From Gammaproteobacteria bacterium HGW-Gammaproteobacteria-14 (GTDB taxonomy: Bacteria; Pseudomonadota; Gammaproteobacteria; Pseudomonadales; Alcanivoracaceae): DNA of 9,131 nucleotides. The notes beneath the pieces are model-generated. The model was given only the letters and a program-made list of their open reading frames with translations. It made no database searches and was not told the DNA's origin. This document shows, piece by piece, positions 1-6,895 of the stretch (position 1 is its first letter; each line of letters starts with the position of its first letter). Location: positions 1 to 9,131 of the forward strand of contig PGZG01000071.1 in the NCBI GenBank assembly GCA_002840115.1. Direction: 5' to 3'. The translations under genes and the position numbers were made by a program.

Positions 1-1211
1 TCATGCTAGCCGCGCTGACCAACCCACTGTGGGCGGAGACTACGGACAGCCTGGCTAACCGCCTTGCCCAGACTGAAGCTCGACTGGCATCTCTGGAGCA
101 GCAGAACAGCGTAGAGCAGCGCATCCAGATCAACGGGTTTCTGCGCTTTGCCATGGAGCAAAGCAATGACATCAAGGATGCTGCCGGTAACGACCTGCTC
201 TACCGAGGCACCGTTGACGACGACAGCTGGAACAACCGTCGACTGACCCGCGCCGGGCTGCAGGTCAATGCCCGCATTTCCGACGACGCTGAGGCTGTGG
301 TACAGCTGCTGAGCCGCGCCAGCGAGGATTTTAACGTCGAAGCTCAGTGGGCCTATCTGGCCTATGACGTAGCGCCATCAGTCAAACTTCGAGCGGGGCG
401 TCTGGTGTTGCCGTTCTACCTTCACTCCCAGTACCTGAATGTGGGCTATGCCTATCCATGGATCGAACTGCCCACTGAAATTTATGGCGCCATTCCGGTG
501 GACACCATGGAAGGTCTGGATGCCACCTGGACAGTCAACACCGGCCCGGTCAGCCACAGCATTAATGTGTTTTGGGGCAGCATGCAGGTGGATATCGGTA
601 ATGGTCTGTTATTCGATATTAATAACCAGCACGGACTGAATATTCGTTCCTCCATGGGTAATATTTCAACTTGGGCAGGCTTTACCTCAAGCCAAGTGAA
701 TCTGGATCTGTCTTCAATATTTGCCGCAATCCCTGACCCAACCAGCTATAACCTTGATAAAGCCTATGCACACTATGCCAGTGTCGGAATTCAGTACGAT
801 AACGGCTCACTGCTGATGATGGCAGAAACTACAGAACTGAAAATCAACGCACCGGATAACTGGTTCCCTACACAGCCCGCAAGCTATGTAATGGCCGGTT
901 ATCGTTTTGGCAAGGTAATGCCGCACCTGACTTGGGCAATGGTGGATGCCCGTGGCGTTGGCAAGGTAGACGATTCCTTACCGTTTGGCATTGCACAGAG
1001 TCTCTTTGATGACTACGCCGATCGCCAGAAAAGCTGGACACTGGGCGCCCGCTATGACGTAACCAGCGGCATTGCCTTGAAAGCTGAAGCAACCCGTTTC
1101 TACGACTTTGACAATGATCGGGTAAACACCAGTGGCACCTTTAATGGCGGCGGCGCACCGGATAAAGCCAATCCGATGGTATTCCGCCTCGCCGTCGACG
1201 CCGTATTTTAA
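1..1211 (+). CDS. Outer-membrane porin-like protein, copy 1 (5' partial)
   Basis: This is probably a beta-barrel channel of the outer membrane; the substrate is unknown. The reading frame is open to the left edge. The ATG at position 3 lies inside what looks like the hydrophobic end of a signal peptide (ending near LWA before ETTDS), so the true start is most likely upstream of the window. After it come a short heptad-like coiled coil (about residues 15-40 from that ATG, LANRLAQTEARLASLEQQ), a first strand (INGFLRFAME), then alternating aromatic/polar strands. The conserved blocks RAGRLVLP (130-137) and GYAYPWIELP (148-157) are shared with the paralogue at 1933-3162. The protein ends in Phe (LAVDAVF), the usual barrel-assembly signal. 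It is followed 11 nt later by the small PBP-like gene. Porin class is inferred from architecture; a phosphate-selective role is only suggested by the neighbour. Confidence 0.8.
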   Translation, partial: MLAALTNPLWAETTDSLANRLAQTEARLASLEQQNSVEQRIQINGFLRFAMEQSNDIKDAAGNDLLYRGTVDDDSWNNRRLTRAGLQVNARISDDAEAVVQLLSRASEDFNVEAQWAYLAYDVAPSVKLRAGRLVLPFYLHSQYLNVGYAYPWIELPTEIYGAIPVDTMEGLDATWTVNTGPVSHSINVFWGSMQVDIGNGLLFDINNQHGLNIRSSMGNISTWAGFTSSQVNLDLSSIFAAIPDPTSYNLDKAYAHYASVGIQYDNGSLLMMAETTELKINAPDNWFPTQPASYVMAGYRFGKVMPHLTWAMVDARGVGKVDDSLPFGIAQSLFDDYADRQKSWTLGARYDVTSGIALKAEATRFYDFDNDRVNTSGTFNGGGAPDKANPMVFRLAVDAVF

Positions 1212-1215
1212 GGAG
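1210..1215 (+). promoter_or_regulatory. Ribosome binding site overlapping the porin stop codon (cassette 1)
   Basis: AAGGAG begins inside the TAA stop of the upstream porin and sits 7 nt before the ATG at 1223. The same layout recurs in cassette 2 at 3161-3166. It fixes the start of the small gene and suggests translational coupling with the porin. Confidence 0.75.
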
Positions 1216-1222
1216 AGCGACC

Positions 1223-1639
1223 ATGATCGGGAAAATTATTGCTTCACTGTTCTTGCTCGCTCTGCCACTCATGGCAACTGCGGATCTGGTGATTGTGACC
1301 GGTAGCAACTCCTCCATCACATCACTGAGCGAAAACGAAATCCGCCAGTTGTTTTCCGGCCAGCTGCGCTCCGTGTCCGGTCAACGCGTACAGCCACTGG
1401 ACTTGCCCGGCAGTGATCGAAACCGGGAGCAGTTCTACCGCAAGCTGATGGGGCGCAGCCCCGACCAAATGCGCGCCTACTGGACACGATTGATCTTTAC
1501 CGGCCAAGGACAACCACCACGGGAAGTGTCCAGCGCTTTGGAGCTCACCACTCTGGTGGCTTCATCACCGGAGTACATTGGCTATCTACCCGCCAGCGAG
1601 GTCAACGAGCGGGTTCGAGTGATTTATCGCCTGAACTGA
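1223..1639 (+). CDS. Small secreted PBP-like (phosphate-binding-type) protein, copy 1
   Basis: This is a 138-residue protein with a clear signal peptide (hydrophobic residues 4-18, cleavage about ATA|DLVIV), so it is expected in the periplasm. The mature part opens with LVIVTGSNSSITSLSENEIRQLFSG and continues through PLDLPGSDRNREQFY, MRAYWTRLIFTGQGQPP and SSPEYIGYLPASEV. This pattern is typical of short PBP-like domain proteins usually annotated as phosphate ABC transporter substrate-binding proteins. A full PstS is about 320-350 residues with two lobes, so this is at most a single-domain relative. No permease or ATPase lies nearby. By eye it differs from the copy at 3174-3587 at about 26 of 118 mature residues. 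It is coupled to the porin upstream. Ligand and exact role are unknown; a ligand relay or sensor function is possible. Confidence 0.82.
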   Translation: MIGKIIASLFLLALPLMATADLVIVTGSNSSITSLSENEIRQLFSGQLRSVSGQRVQPLDLPGSDRNREQFYRKLMGRSPDQMRAYWTRLIFTGQGQPPREVSSALELTTLVASSPEYIGYLPASEVNERVRVIYRLN

Positions 1640-1694
1640 GTATGCTCGGGTTCGCTGTGCCGAATACACTGATACCACTATCACCATCATCAAA

Positions 1695-1723
1695 AAAGCA
1701 GCCGATATTCAGTCGTCTGCTTT
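1695..1723 (-). terminator. Hairpin with a T-run on the minus strand only
   Basis: AAAGCAG at 1695-1701 pairs with CTGCTTT at 1717-1723. After one mismatch a further CGA/TCG pairing follows, leaving a 7-nt loop. Read on the minus strand, the stem ends in a run of six T (complement of 1692-1697), like an intrinsic terminator. Read on the plus strand, it ends in only three T followed by a GGTGGTGG run, so it would be a weak terminator for cassette 1. No minus-strand gene is visible that would need it. Confidence 0.4.
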
Positions 1724-1921
1724 GGTGGTGGTAGTGCACACTCACAGGTAAGCCGCATTGACCTGTTTGCCCTCCACTTTGACAGATTTTTACAAACCTG
1801 CATCGCTTAAAGGCACAAACCCTCTTGCTTGAAAAACTAAGCCTGATAGCCTAGCCAACATAAAAAAATAAGCATTTATCATTATTTCTTGCTGTCGCCA
1901 GCACATAACACCTATAACAAC

Positions 1922-1925
1922 GAGG
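1922..1925 (+). promoter_or_regulatory. Ribosome binding site of the second porin
   Basis: GAGG lies 7 nt before the ATG at 1933. The ATG at 1926 directly after it is out of frame with the porin, so 1933 is the supported start. It also gives a complete signal peptide. Confidence 0.6.
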
Positions 1926-1932
1926 ATGCCCC

Positions 1933-3162
1933 ATGCCCAGAAAAACCCTGCTTGCGGTTTTAGCCGCCACAGCAATAACTCCCGCCTTTGCCGACGACTT
2001 GGCAAACCAGCTGGCTCTGGCCGAAACCCGTCTAGCCGCCCTTGAACAACAAAGTAGTATGGCTGACCGGGTACATATCAACGGTTTTATGACCTTTGGT
2101 ATGGAGCGCACCAATACTATTCGCGGAACCGTTGTTGACCCCATGGGAACACCACTGGCAGACCAACCCATTAGTTATCAGAACAGTGACACTGACTGGA
2201 ATCTGCGCAGCCTGAGCCGCGCTGGCATTCGGATTACCACAGACATTAATGAACGCGCCTCTGCCGTTGTACAGCTACTGTCTCAGGGCGATAACGATTA
2301 CAACACCGAAGTGCAGTGGGCCTATGTTGCCTATGAACTCACACCGGGTTTGACCTGGCGCGCAGGTCGCCTGGTACTGCCCACCTATATGCACTCCCAG
2401 TACACCCAGGCAGGCTATGCTTACCCTTGGATCGAATTGCCCGCGCAAGTGTATGGCACCCTACCCATTGATACGATGGAGGGGATGGATCTCACCTGGA
2501 GCTTCAACAGCGGTAATATTAACCATACCGCCAACGTCACCTGGGGTGCGGTGGATCTGGAAACAGCCACTGGCAGTTATCAGGTCAAGAACCAGGCCGG
2601 CATTAACCTAACCTCTCGCTGGCAAAATTGGTCCAGCCGGGTCAGCTACTCGATTGGGCAAACCACGCTGGCATTACCAGACCTGACACCAGGCCCTAAT
2701 CTGGCACCGTTCGGGCTTGATGATGAGTTCGGCTACTTCGCCAGCATTGGCGGGCAATATGACAATGGGCAGTGGTTGGTAATGGCGGAACTGGTTCGTC
2801 TTGGCGTCAATGCGCCAGCTGGCTGGTTTCCCACCCAAACCGCAGGCTACATCACCGGCGGCTATCGTATCGGTCGCTTAATGCCACATCTCACCTGGTC
2901 CGCAGTAGACAGTGACGATTCATCAGACTGCTCCGCCGATCCAGTTGCCTGCGGTTCACTGGCCAGCAGCAATGCGGTTCGTTCAAAAAGCTGGACCCTG
3001 GGCGCCCGCTACGATCTGAGCACGGGTATTGCCCTGAAAGCAGAAGCCAGCCGCTTCTATGACTTCAGCAACGAAGAAACGACCAATGCAGCATTGTTCT
3101 CTGGCCTTCCCTCTAGCAGCAACCCGACCGTATTCCGGTTAGCGGTTGAGGCGGCATTCTAA
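1933..3162 (+). CDS. Outer-membrane porin-like protein, copy 2
   Basis: This 409-residue protein is probably an outer-membrane beta-barrel channel. It has a clean signal peptide (positive MPRK, hydrophobic core, cleavage about AFA|DD at residue 20). A short coiled coil follows (about 22-40, LANQLALAETRLAALEQQ), then the first strand VHINGFMTFGME. Conserved blocks RAGRLVLP (143-150), GYAYPWIELP (161-170) and PIDTMEGMD (178-186) match copy 1. The C-terminus is FRLAVEAAF with a terminal Phe. Overall similarity to copy 1 is roughly half identical by eye, concentrated in barrel strands, while putative loops differ. One loop near 327-350 carries two cysteines (C333 and C340) that copy 1 lacks. The N-terminal coiled coil recalls OprP/OprO-type and other trimeric porins, but I cannot assign a family with certainty. 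It is followed 11 nt later by its small PBP-like partner. Confidence 0.83.
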   Translation: MPRKTLLAVLAATAITPAFADDLANQLALAETRLAALEQQSSMADRVHINGFMTFGMERTNTIRGTVVDPMGTPLADQPISYQNSDTDWNLRSLSRAGIRITTDINERASAVVQLLSQGDNDYNTEVQWAYVAYELTPGLTWRAGRLVLPTYMHSQYTQAGYAYPWIELPAQVYGTLPIDTMEGMDLTWSFNSGNINHTANVTWGAVDLETATGSYQVKNQAGINLTSRWQNWSSRVSYSIGQTTLALPDLTPGPNLAPFGLDDEFGYFASIGGQYDNGQWLVMAELVRLGVNAPAGWFPTQTAGYITGGYRIGRLMPHLTWSAVDSDDSSDCSADPVACGSLASSNAVRSKSWTLGARYDLSTGIALKAEASRFYDFSNEETTNAALFSGLPSSSNPTVFRLAVEAAF

Positions 3163-3166
3163 GGAG
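3161..3166 (+). promoter_or_regulatory. Ribosome binding site overlapping the porin stop codon (cassette 2)
   Basis: AAGGAG starts within the TAA stop of the porin and lies 7 nt before the ATG at 3174. An earlier ATG at 3169 runs into a stop after two codons, so 3174 is the start. The arrangement is identical to that at 1210-1215. Confidence 0.75.
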
Positions 3167-3173
3167 TCATGAC

Positions 3174-3587
3174 ATGCTGAAACACTATCTACTTACACTG
3201 CTGTTGATACTACCGACACTTGCCAGTGCCGAGCTGGTAATCGTCACTGGCAGTCAATCGTCCATTGCCAGCCTCACCGATAACGAAGCACGGCAATTAT
3301 TCTCCGGGCAACTCCGTAACATTGGCGGGCAACGGATACAGCCGCTGGATTTACCAGCCAACGATGCCAACCGGGCACATTTTTACCGGAGCCTTACCGG
3401 GCGCTCACCGGAGCAGATGCGCGCCTACTGGACACGCTTGATCTTTACTGGTCAGGGTCAGCCGCCACGGGAGGTGTCTGGCCACCTGGAGCTGACGAGC
3501 CTTGTCAGCTCATCCCCGGAGTACATTGGCTACTTCCCCGCCAGCGAAGTGAACGACCGGGTTCGGGTTATTTACCGTATAAAGTAG
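3174..3587 (+). CDS. Small secreted PBP-like (phosphate-binding-type) protein, copy 2
   Basis: This 137-residue periplasmic protein has a signal peptide ending near ASA|ELVIV. It carries the same mature layout as the copy at 1223-1639: VTGSQSSIASLTDNEARQLFSG, PLDLPANDANRAHFY, MRAYWTRLIFTGQGQPP, SSPEYIGYFPASEV. The two are about 78% identical over the mature part by hand count, clearly higher than the two porins. A 20-nt stretch is identical between copies (1469-1488 and 3417-3436). The protein is far too short for a full two-lobed PstS, and no transporter membrane genes are present, so a classical phosphate ABC uptake role is not supported. It ends the cassette, 7 nt before a strong hairpin. 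Family assignment is fairly secure; ligand and function are not. Confidence 0.82.
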   Translation: MLKHYLLTLLLILPTLASAELVIVTGSQSSIASLTDNEARQLFSGQLRNIGGQRIQPLDLPANDANRAHFYRSLTGRSPEQMRAYWTRLIFTGQGQPPREVSGHLELTSLVSSSPEYIGYFPASEVNDRVRVIYRIK

Positions 3588-3594
3588 TTGCTCT

Positions 3595-3620
3595 GGAGCC
3601 CCCTGTCTTCGGGGGGCTCC
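3595..3620. terminator. GC-rich hairpin between convergent genes
   Basis: GGAGCCCCC pairs with GGGGGCTCC, giving a 9-bp stem (10 with a T-G wobble) around a GTCTTC loop. It lies 7 nt after the stop of the second PBP-like gene and 43 nt from the 3' end of rsmC on the other strand, so it could end transcription from both sides. Neither side has a true U-tract (ATTCTCC on plus), so intrinsic termination would be imperfect. Confidence 0.6.
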
Positions 3621-3663
3621 ATTCTCCTACCACTATCTGGTCCTGCCACTCTGTCCAGTCCTG

Positions 3664-4647
3664 TCAGTATCGGACACGACCATGCCATACCTTGAACCGC
3701 CGATTTTCGGCAAGCACATCAACACGGCCAAATGCTTGGCGCAACCAAGCCTCATAGGGCAAGCCCTGATTCGCGACCAAAAACAACTGACCGCCGGAGC
3801 GCAGGTACGACGGCGCTTGCTGGATCAGTTGTTGGCTGATTGCGGTAGTACGCTGCATACCGTCATGGAAAGGCGGATTGGTGACAATCACATCAAAACG
3901 TCCTGAAACCGGAGCATACAGGTCTCCACCCAGCACCGTTGCCGACAGGTTATTGCGTTGCAGCGTCGTTGTGGTTGCCGCCACCGCTGCTGCACTGACA
4001 TCCACAGCCATCACCTCTAACCCGCGGCGCGCCAGCGTGGCACTAATAACGCCAGCGCCGCACCCCATATCCAGACCTCGACCAGAAAGTGGCTGCACGG
4101 CTAACGCGGACAACAGTAATTCCGTTCCCTCATCCAGACGCCCATGGCTGAAGACGCCAGGATAACTCGTCATCTCAAGACCGTCGTGACCCCAAAGCTG
4201 TTGATGGTCCGCCAGCGAAAACGACTTCGGTGGCAACATCGCTCGGTATAACTTGCAGTGACGGGCGCTATCCAGCAACTGAACGGGCCCTCCGGTCATC
4301 GCCTCCAGAACAGAAGCGCCGCCCTTAACCCCACCGCTGGCCGCTCCCACCAGCCACACTTCCAGCAACTGACCACGGTCTTCGGTAATCTGTCCCGCCA
4401 AAGCCGCTAACAAAAAGCGTAGCCGCTCCCGAGACTTGGGCAGAATAACGATCGCCAGATTGACACCCGCAGGCAATGCCGGTGATAAGCTCGACTGCAC
4501 TCCCGCCAACGAACAGTCATCACTGTGAATCACCAGAGAGGCCGCCTGAATTCCAGACAACGCCGCATCATCCGCATCAACGATGAGCACCCCTCGATCA
4601 CGTAGCAACGCCTCATGGCGCAGTAATAGGCGGGTTGTGTTTTCCAT
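3664..4647 (-). CDS. rsmC: 16S rRNA (guanine1207-N2)-methyltransferase RsmC
   Basis: This protein uses S-adenosylmethionine to methylate N2 of G1207 in 16S rRNA of the 30S subunit, in the cytoplasm. It is 327 residues long, close to the 343 of E. coli RsmC, and has the same two-part build. A degenerate N-terminal methyltransferase-like half (about 1-150, with LLLRHEALL at the start and DSARHCKLY at 126-134) precedes a catalytic half. That half contains PGVFS (163-167), SAM motif I LDMGCGAG (192-199), acidic DVS (216-218) and the catalytic TNPPFHDG (256-263), the NPPF signature of N2-guanine and related methyltransferases. The C-terminal RFKVWHGRV matches the family ending. The start is the ATG at 4647; the Shine-Dalgarno is weak. 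It is divergent from slt and convergent with the porin/PBP cassette, so probably monocistronic. Confidence 0.93.
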   Translation of the reverse strand: MENTTRLLLRHEALLRDRGVLIVDADDAALSGIQAASLVIHSDDCSLAGVQSSLSPALPAGVNLAIVILPKSRERLRFLLAALAGQITEDRGQLLEVWLVGAASGGVKGGASVLEAMTGGPVQLLDSARHCKLYRAMLPPKSFSLADHQQLWGHDGLEMTSYPGVFSHGRLDEGTELLLSALAVQPLSGRGLDMGCGAGVISATLARRGLEVMAVDVSAAAVAATTTTLQRNNLSATVLGGDLYAPVSGRFDVIVTNPPFHDGMQRTTAISQQLIQQAPSYLRSGGQLFLVANQGLPYEAWLRQAFGRVDVLAENRRFKVWHGRVRY

Positions 4648-4903
4648 GGGTAATCACTCGTCATCAATCATGCCGACCGTAGCCGCCGACAGGGGTATCA
4701 ATATAAGGGGCGCCAGTATACTGAAATCAAAGAGCCCACAGCAGCGCACCCTGCGACGCAAGGGTGATGCAGGATGTTACGAAACTCCCCTTACTATCGG
4801 CGAATTACGCAGGCTATGATGAGGAAGTCTGTTCATTCATTGATGCGCAACCGATCGGCAACCGATCTCGTCAACATCACAACCGCCCTTACCGGAGAGA
4901 TTC
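4648..4903. promoter_or_regulatory. Divergent rsmC/slt promoter region
   Basis: The 256 nt between divergent starts must carry both promoters. For slt, TTACTA (4791-4796) and TATGAT (4815-4820) are spaced 18 nt; TATGAT matches the sigma70 -10 at five of six bases while the -35 is poor. For rsmC, reading the minus strand, TATACT and TATATT hexamers lie in the complement of 4700-4722, with TTGATT as a possible -35 for the second. None of these is strong, so the exact start sites are inference. No credible small gene is seen. Confidence 0.4.
4847..4868 (+). repeat. Tandem 11-bp direct repeat in the slt leader
   Basis: GCAACCGATCG (4847-4857) is followed immediately by GCAACCGATCT (4858-4868), matching at 10 of 11 bases. 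One repeat is about one helical turn, and the pair lies 36-57 nt upstream of the slt start and downstream of the possible promoter. It could be a binding site or a chance duplication. Confidence 0.6.
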
Positions 4904-6880
4904 ATGGGTCGCTTCCGCTTCCATCGCACTGTCCAGGCCTGCCTGCTGCTCCTGCTGGCGCCGCTGACGGCTGTTGCTAGCGAGCCTGCGGATAGTGACA
5001 CATTGGCACTGCACTTTTCCGCCGCTCTGGAAGCCGCTCGGCAAAACCAGTGGCAGCAGTTAGATGCCCTTGAGGCCGAGCTGCCCGATGCCTTTGTGCT
5101 TCAGGACTATCTCGATTTTCACCGTCTCAGGGCAAACCTCAATAACATTCCGGTGGACGAAGTGCTCGCCTACCTGCGACGCTTTGACCAGTCTCCCCTG
5201 TCTGACAGCATGCGCCGGGTTGCACTACAGCATTATGGGGAACAGCAAAACTGGAGTGCTCTGCGCGCCGTCAGCGCCGGAGTTCCCGGCAGCCTGGCAC
5301 TACGCTGCTACTATTTTCAGGCTATGTTGGAGCACGAACCGGAGCGTGCATTACGCGAGGCCAGCACGCTCTGGTTAAGCGGTCAGTCACGCCCCCCCAC
5401 CTGCGACCCCCTGTTCGATGCCATGGCAGACGCCGGGCTGAAAAACGACGCTCTGATATGGCAGCGTATGCTGCTCGCCTATGAGGCAAACAATCCGGGG
5501 CTGATGCGCTACTTACGCAGTGAGCTGAACAATACTGACTGGCGCAACCGGGCCGATACATTGGCGACCCTTTATCAAACACCGACCCGTGTGCGCTATC
5601 TGGAGGCGGGTCCGAATCACGCGGATATCGCCACCGCAGCACTGCTCCGTCTCGCTGAACAACAGCCACAGGAAGCCCGTGTTGTACTGCCGATGCTGGC
5701 CCGACGTTTTGATCTGGATGACAGTCACAGAACTCGCATCAGTGATCGTATCGCCTGGTTCTCCGTCATTCGCGACATCACTGAAAACCGGCAGTGGCTC
5801 GACAGCTATATGGCGGACCACCGTGACCCGAGACTGCTGGAGCAGCGTATTCGCCGCGCCATTGCTGAACAGGACTGGTCCGCCGTGCAGCGCTGGATCG
5901 CACAGCTCGACAAGGACTCTCTGAGCAACCCACGCTGGCAATACTGGCTGGCCCGTGCCCATGAACAGCAGCAAGCACCCGAGGTAGCTGAGCAGCATTT
6001 ACGTCAGGCGGCCACCGGTCGCAGTTTCTGGGGTTTTCTTGCCGCCGACAAACTCGGCCTGCCGCCGGCCTTGAATGTTCAGGCTCCGCCCTCCGTACTC
6101 GCTCCATTGAATGAGCGCAGCGACCGCACACTGGAACGGGTGGCATTATTACTTGCCATTGGCGAGGCCGGTCACGCCCGTGAGGAATGGCTGCATTTGT
6201 TGCGTCACCTTGATGACGAACAACAACAAAACACATTAGCGACCACGGCCATTGAGCGCGGCTGGCACCACCTCGCCATCGAAACCGCTCTGCATAGCGG
6301 TCAACATGATTTCCTTGACTGGCGATTCCCGGCGGCACGTCTTGAAGATTTTCAGCACGCAGAGAAACAGCATGGCGTCGATAGTTGGCTATTGATGGCC
6401 ATCGCTCGACGGGAAAGCGCCTTTAACCCTCGCGCCCAGTCCCATGCCGGCGCCCAGGGGTTAATGCAACTGATGCCAGGCACAGCCCGAGATATGGCTC
6501 GTCAGGCAGGACTTAAACTGAATGATAACGATGCCGTTTTCGACGCAGGCACCAATATTGAGCTGGGTAGTCGCTACATGGCGAACATGCTGCAGCGCTA
6601 CGCAGGGAATAGAGTGTTGGCACTAGCTGCCTACAACGCCGGCCCGCACCGAGTGGATCGCTGGCTCGACGACAACCCGACGCCCTTTGATGTGTTTATC
6701 GAATCTATTCCTTTCTACGAAACCCGCGAATATGTGCAAGCGGTTCTCGCCTATCGAGTTATTTTCTCCCGCCACCAAAGCGAACAACCATTGGTCGCAT
6801 TGCTGGAATCTCGGGAAATGTCCGGGGTCTACACACCGATGCAGCTAGCCGCGAATCAGACGCAGACGGTCAAAGACTAG
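4904..6880 (+). CDS. slt: Soluble lytic murein transglycosylase (Slt70-type)
   Basis: This periplasmic enzyme cleaves the MurNAc-GlcNAc bond of peptidoglycan with formation of 1,6-anhydroMurNAc, for wall turnover and recycling. The protein has 658 residues (E. coli Slt70 has 645). A signal peptide ends near AVA at residue 25. A long alpha-superhelical region follows (about 30-400), with the family-typical CDPLFDAMADAG at 167-178, then a linker domain (about 400-470) and the C-terminal goose-type lysozyme-like domain (about 485-620). Catalytic Glu504 sits in ARRESAFNP. The other family motifs are present: GLMQLMPGTA (519-528) and LAAYNAGPHRV (574-584). ETREYVQAVLAYR (606-618) closes the domain. 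GGAGAG at 4894-4899 precedes the ATG by 4 nt and supports the start. All key residues are present, so it should be active. It is probably transcribed alone. Confidence 0.95.
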   Translation: MGRFRFHRTVQACLLLLLAPLTAVASEPADSDTLALHFSAALEAARQNQWQQLDALEAELPDAFVLQDYLDFHRLRANLNNIPVDEVLAYLRRFDQSPLSDSMRRVALQHYGEQQNWSALRAVSAGVPGSLALRCYYFQAMLEHEPERALREASTLWLSGQSRPPTCDPLFDAMADAGLKNDALIWQRMLLAYEANNPGLMRYLRSELNNTDWRNRADTLATLYQTPTRVRYLEAGPNHADIATAALLRLAEQQPQEARVVLPMLARRFDLDDSHRTRISDRIAWFSVIRDITENRQWLDSYMADHRDPRLLEQRIRRAIAEQDWSAVQRWIAQLDKDSLSNPRWQYWLARAHEQQQAPEVAEQHLRQAATGRSFWGFLAADKLGLPPALNVQAPPSVLAPLNERSDRTLERVALLLAIGEAGHAREEWLHLLRHLDDEQQQNTLATTAIERGWHHLAIETALHSGQHDFLDWRFPAARLEDFQHAEKQHGVDSWLLMAIARRESAFNPRAQSHAGAQGLMQLMPGTARDMARQAGLKLNDNDAVFDAGTNIELGSRYMANMLQRYAGNRVLALAAYNAGPHRVDRWLDDNPTPFDVFIESIPFYETREYVQAVLAYRVIFSRHQSEQPLVALLESREMSGVYTPMQLAANQTQTVKD

Positions 6881-6895
6881 GGCTCCTCTGAATAA

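Larger units (their letters stand above)
1640..1932 (+). other. Intergenic region between the two cassettes
   Basis: The 293 nt separate the end of cassette 1 from the porin of cassette 2. They hold a hairpin (1695-1723), a perfect TTGACA at 1779-1784 with no convincing -10 at the right distance, an A-rich tract (1861-1870) and a TATCAT hexamer (1877-1882) without a good -35. On the minus strand 1779-1796 has one good half of a Pho box. The AT-rich stretch just before the gene suggests an independent promoter for cassette 2, but I cannot place one reliably. I see no credible gene here. Confidence 0.5.

Noticed and set aside
3..5. ATG at position 3 as the true start of the first porin
   Set aside because: It would give a signal peptide of only about 11 residues with no positive n-region. 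The frame is open to the edge and the paralogue has a full 20-residue signal, so the gene is treated as 5' truncated.
1779..1784. Perfect TTGACA as a sigma70 promoter for cassette 2
   Set aside because: No acceptable -10 hexamer is found at 15-19 nt downstream; the nearest AT-rich hexamers are much too far away.
1790..2171. Minus-strand ORFs over the start of the second porin, which could have used the minus-strand hairpin
   Set aside because: They are mostly antisense to a clear porin reading frame, show no recognisable domain, and have low-complexity Arg/Ala-rich composition typical of shadow frames.
4583..4980. Short plus-strand ORFs across the rsmC-slt intergenic region as a leader peptide
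   Set aside because: They run into rsmC or slt in other frames, have no good ribosome binding site, and no recognisable sequence.
5322..6338. Minus-strand ORFs of 115-186 codons inside slt
   Set aside because: They lie wholly antisense to a well-conserved slt gene and their translations are Arg/Pro/Cys-rich without domains, as expected of shadow frames in GC-rich DNA.
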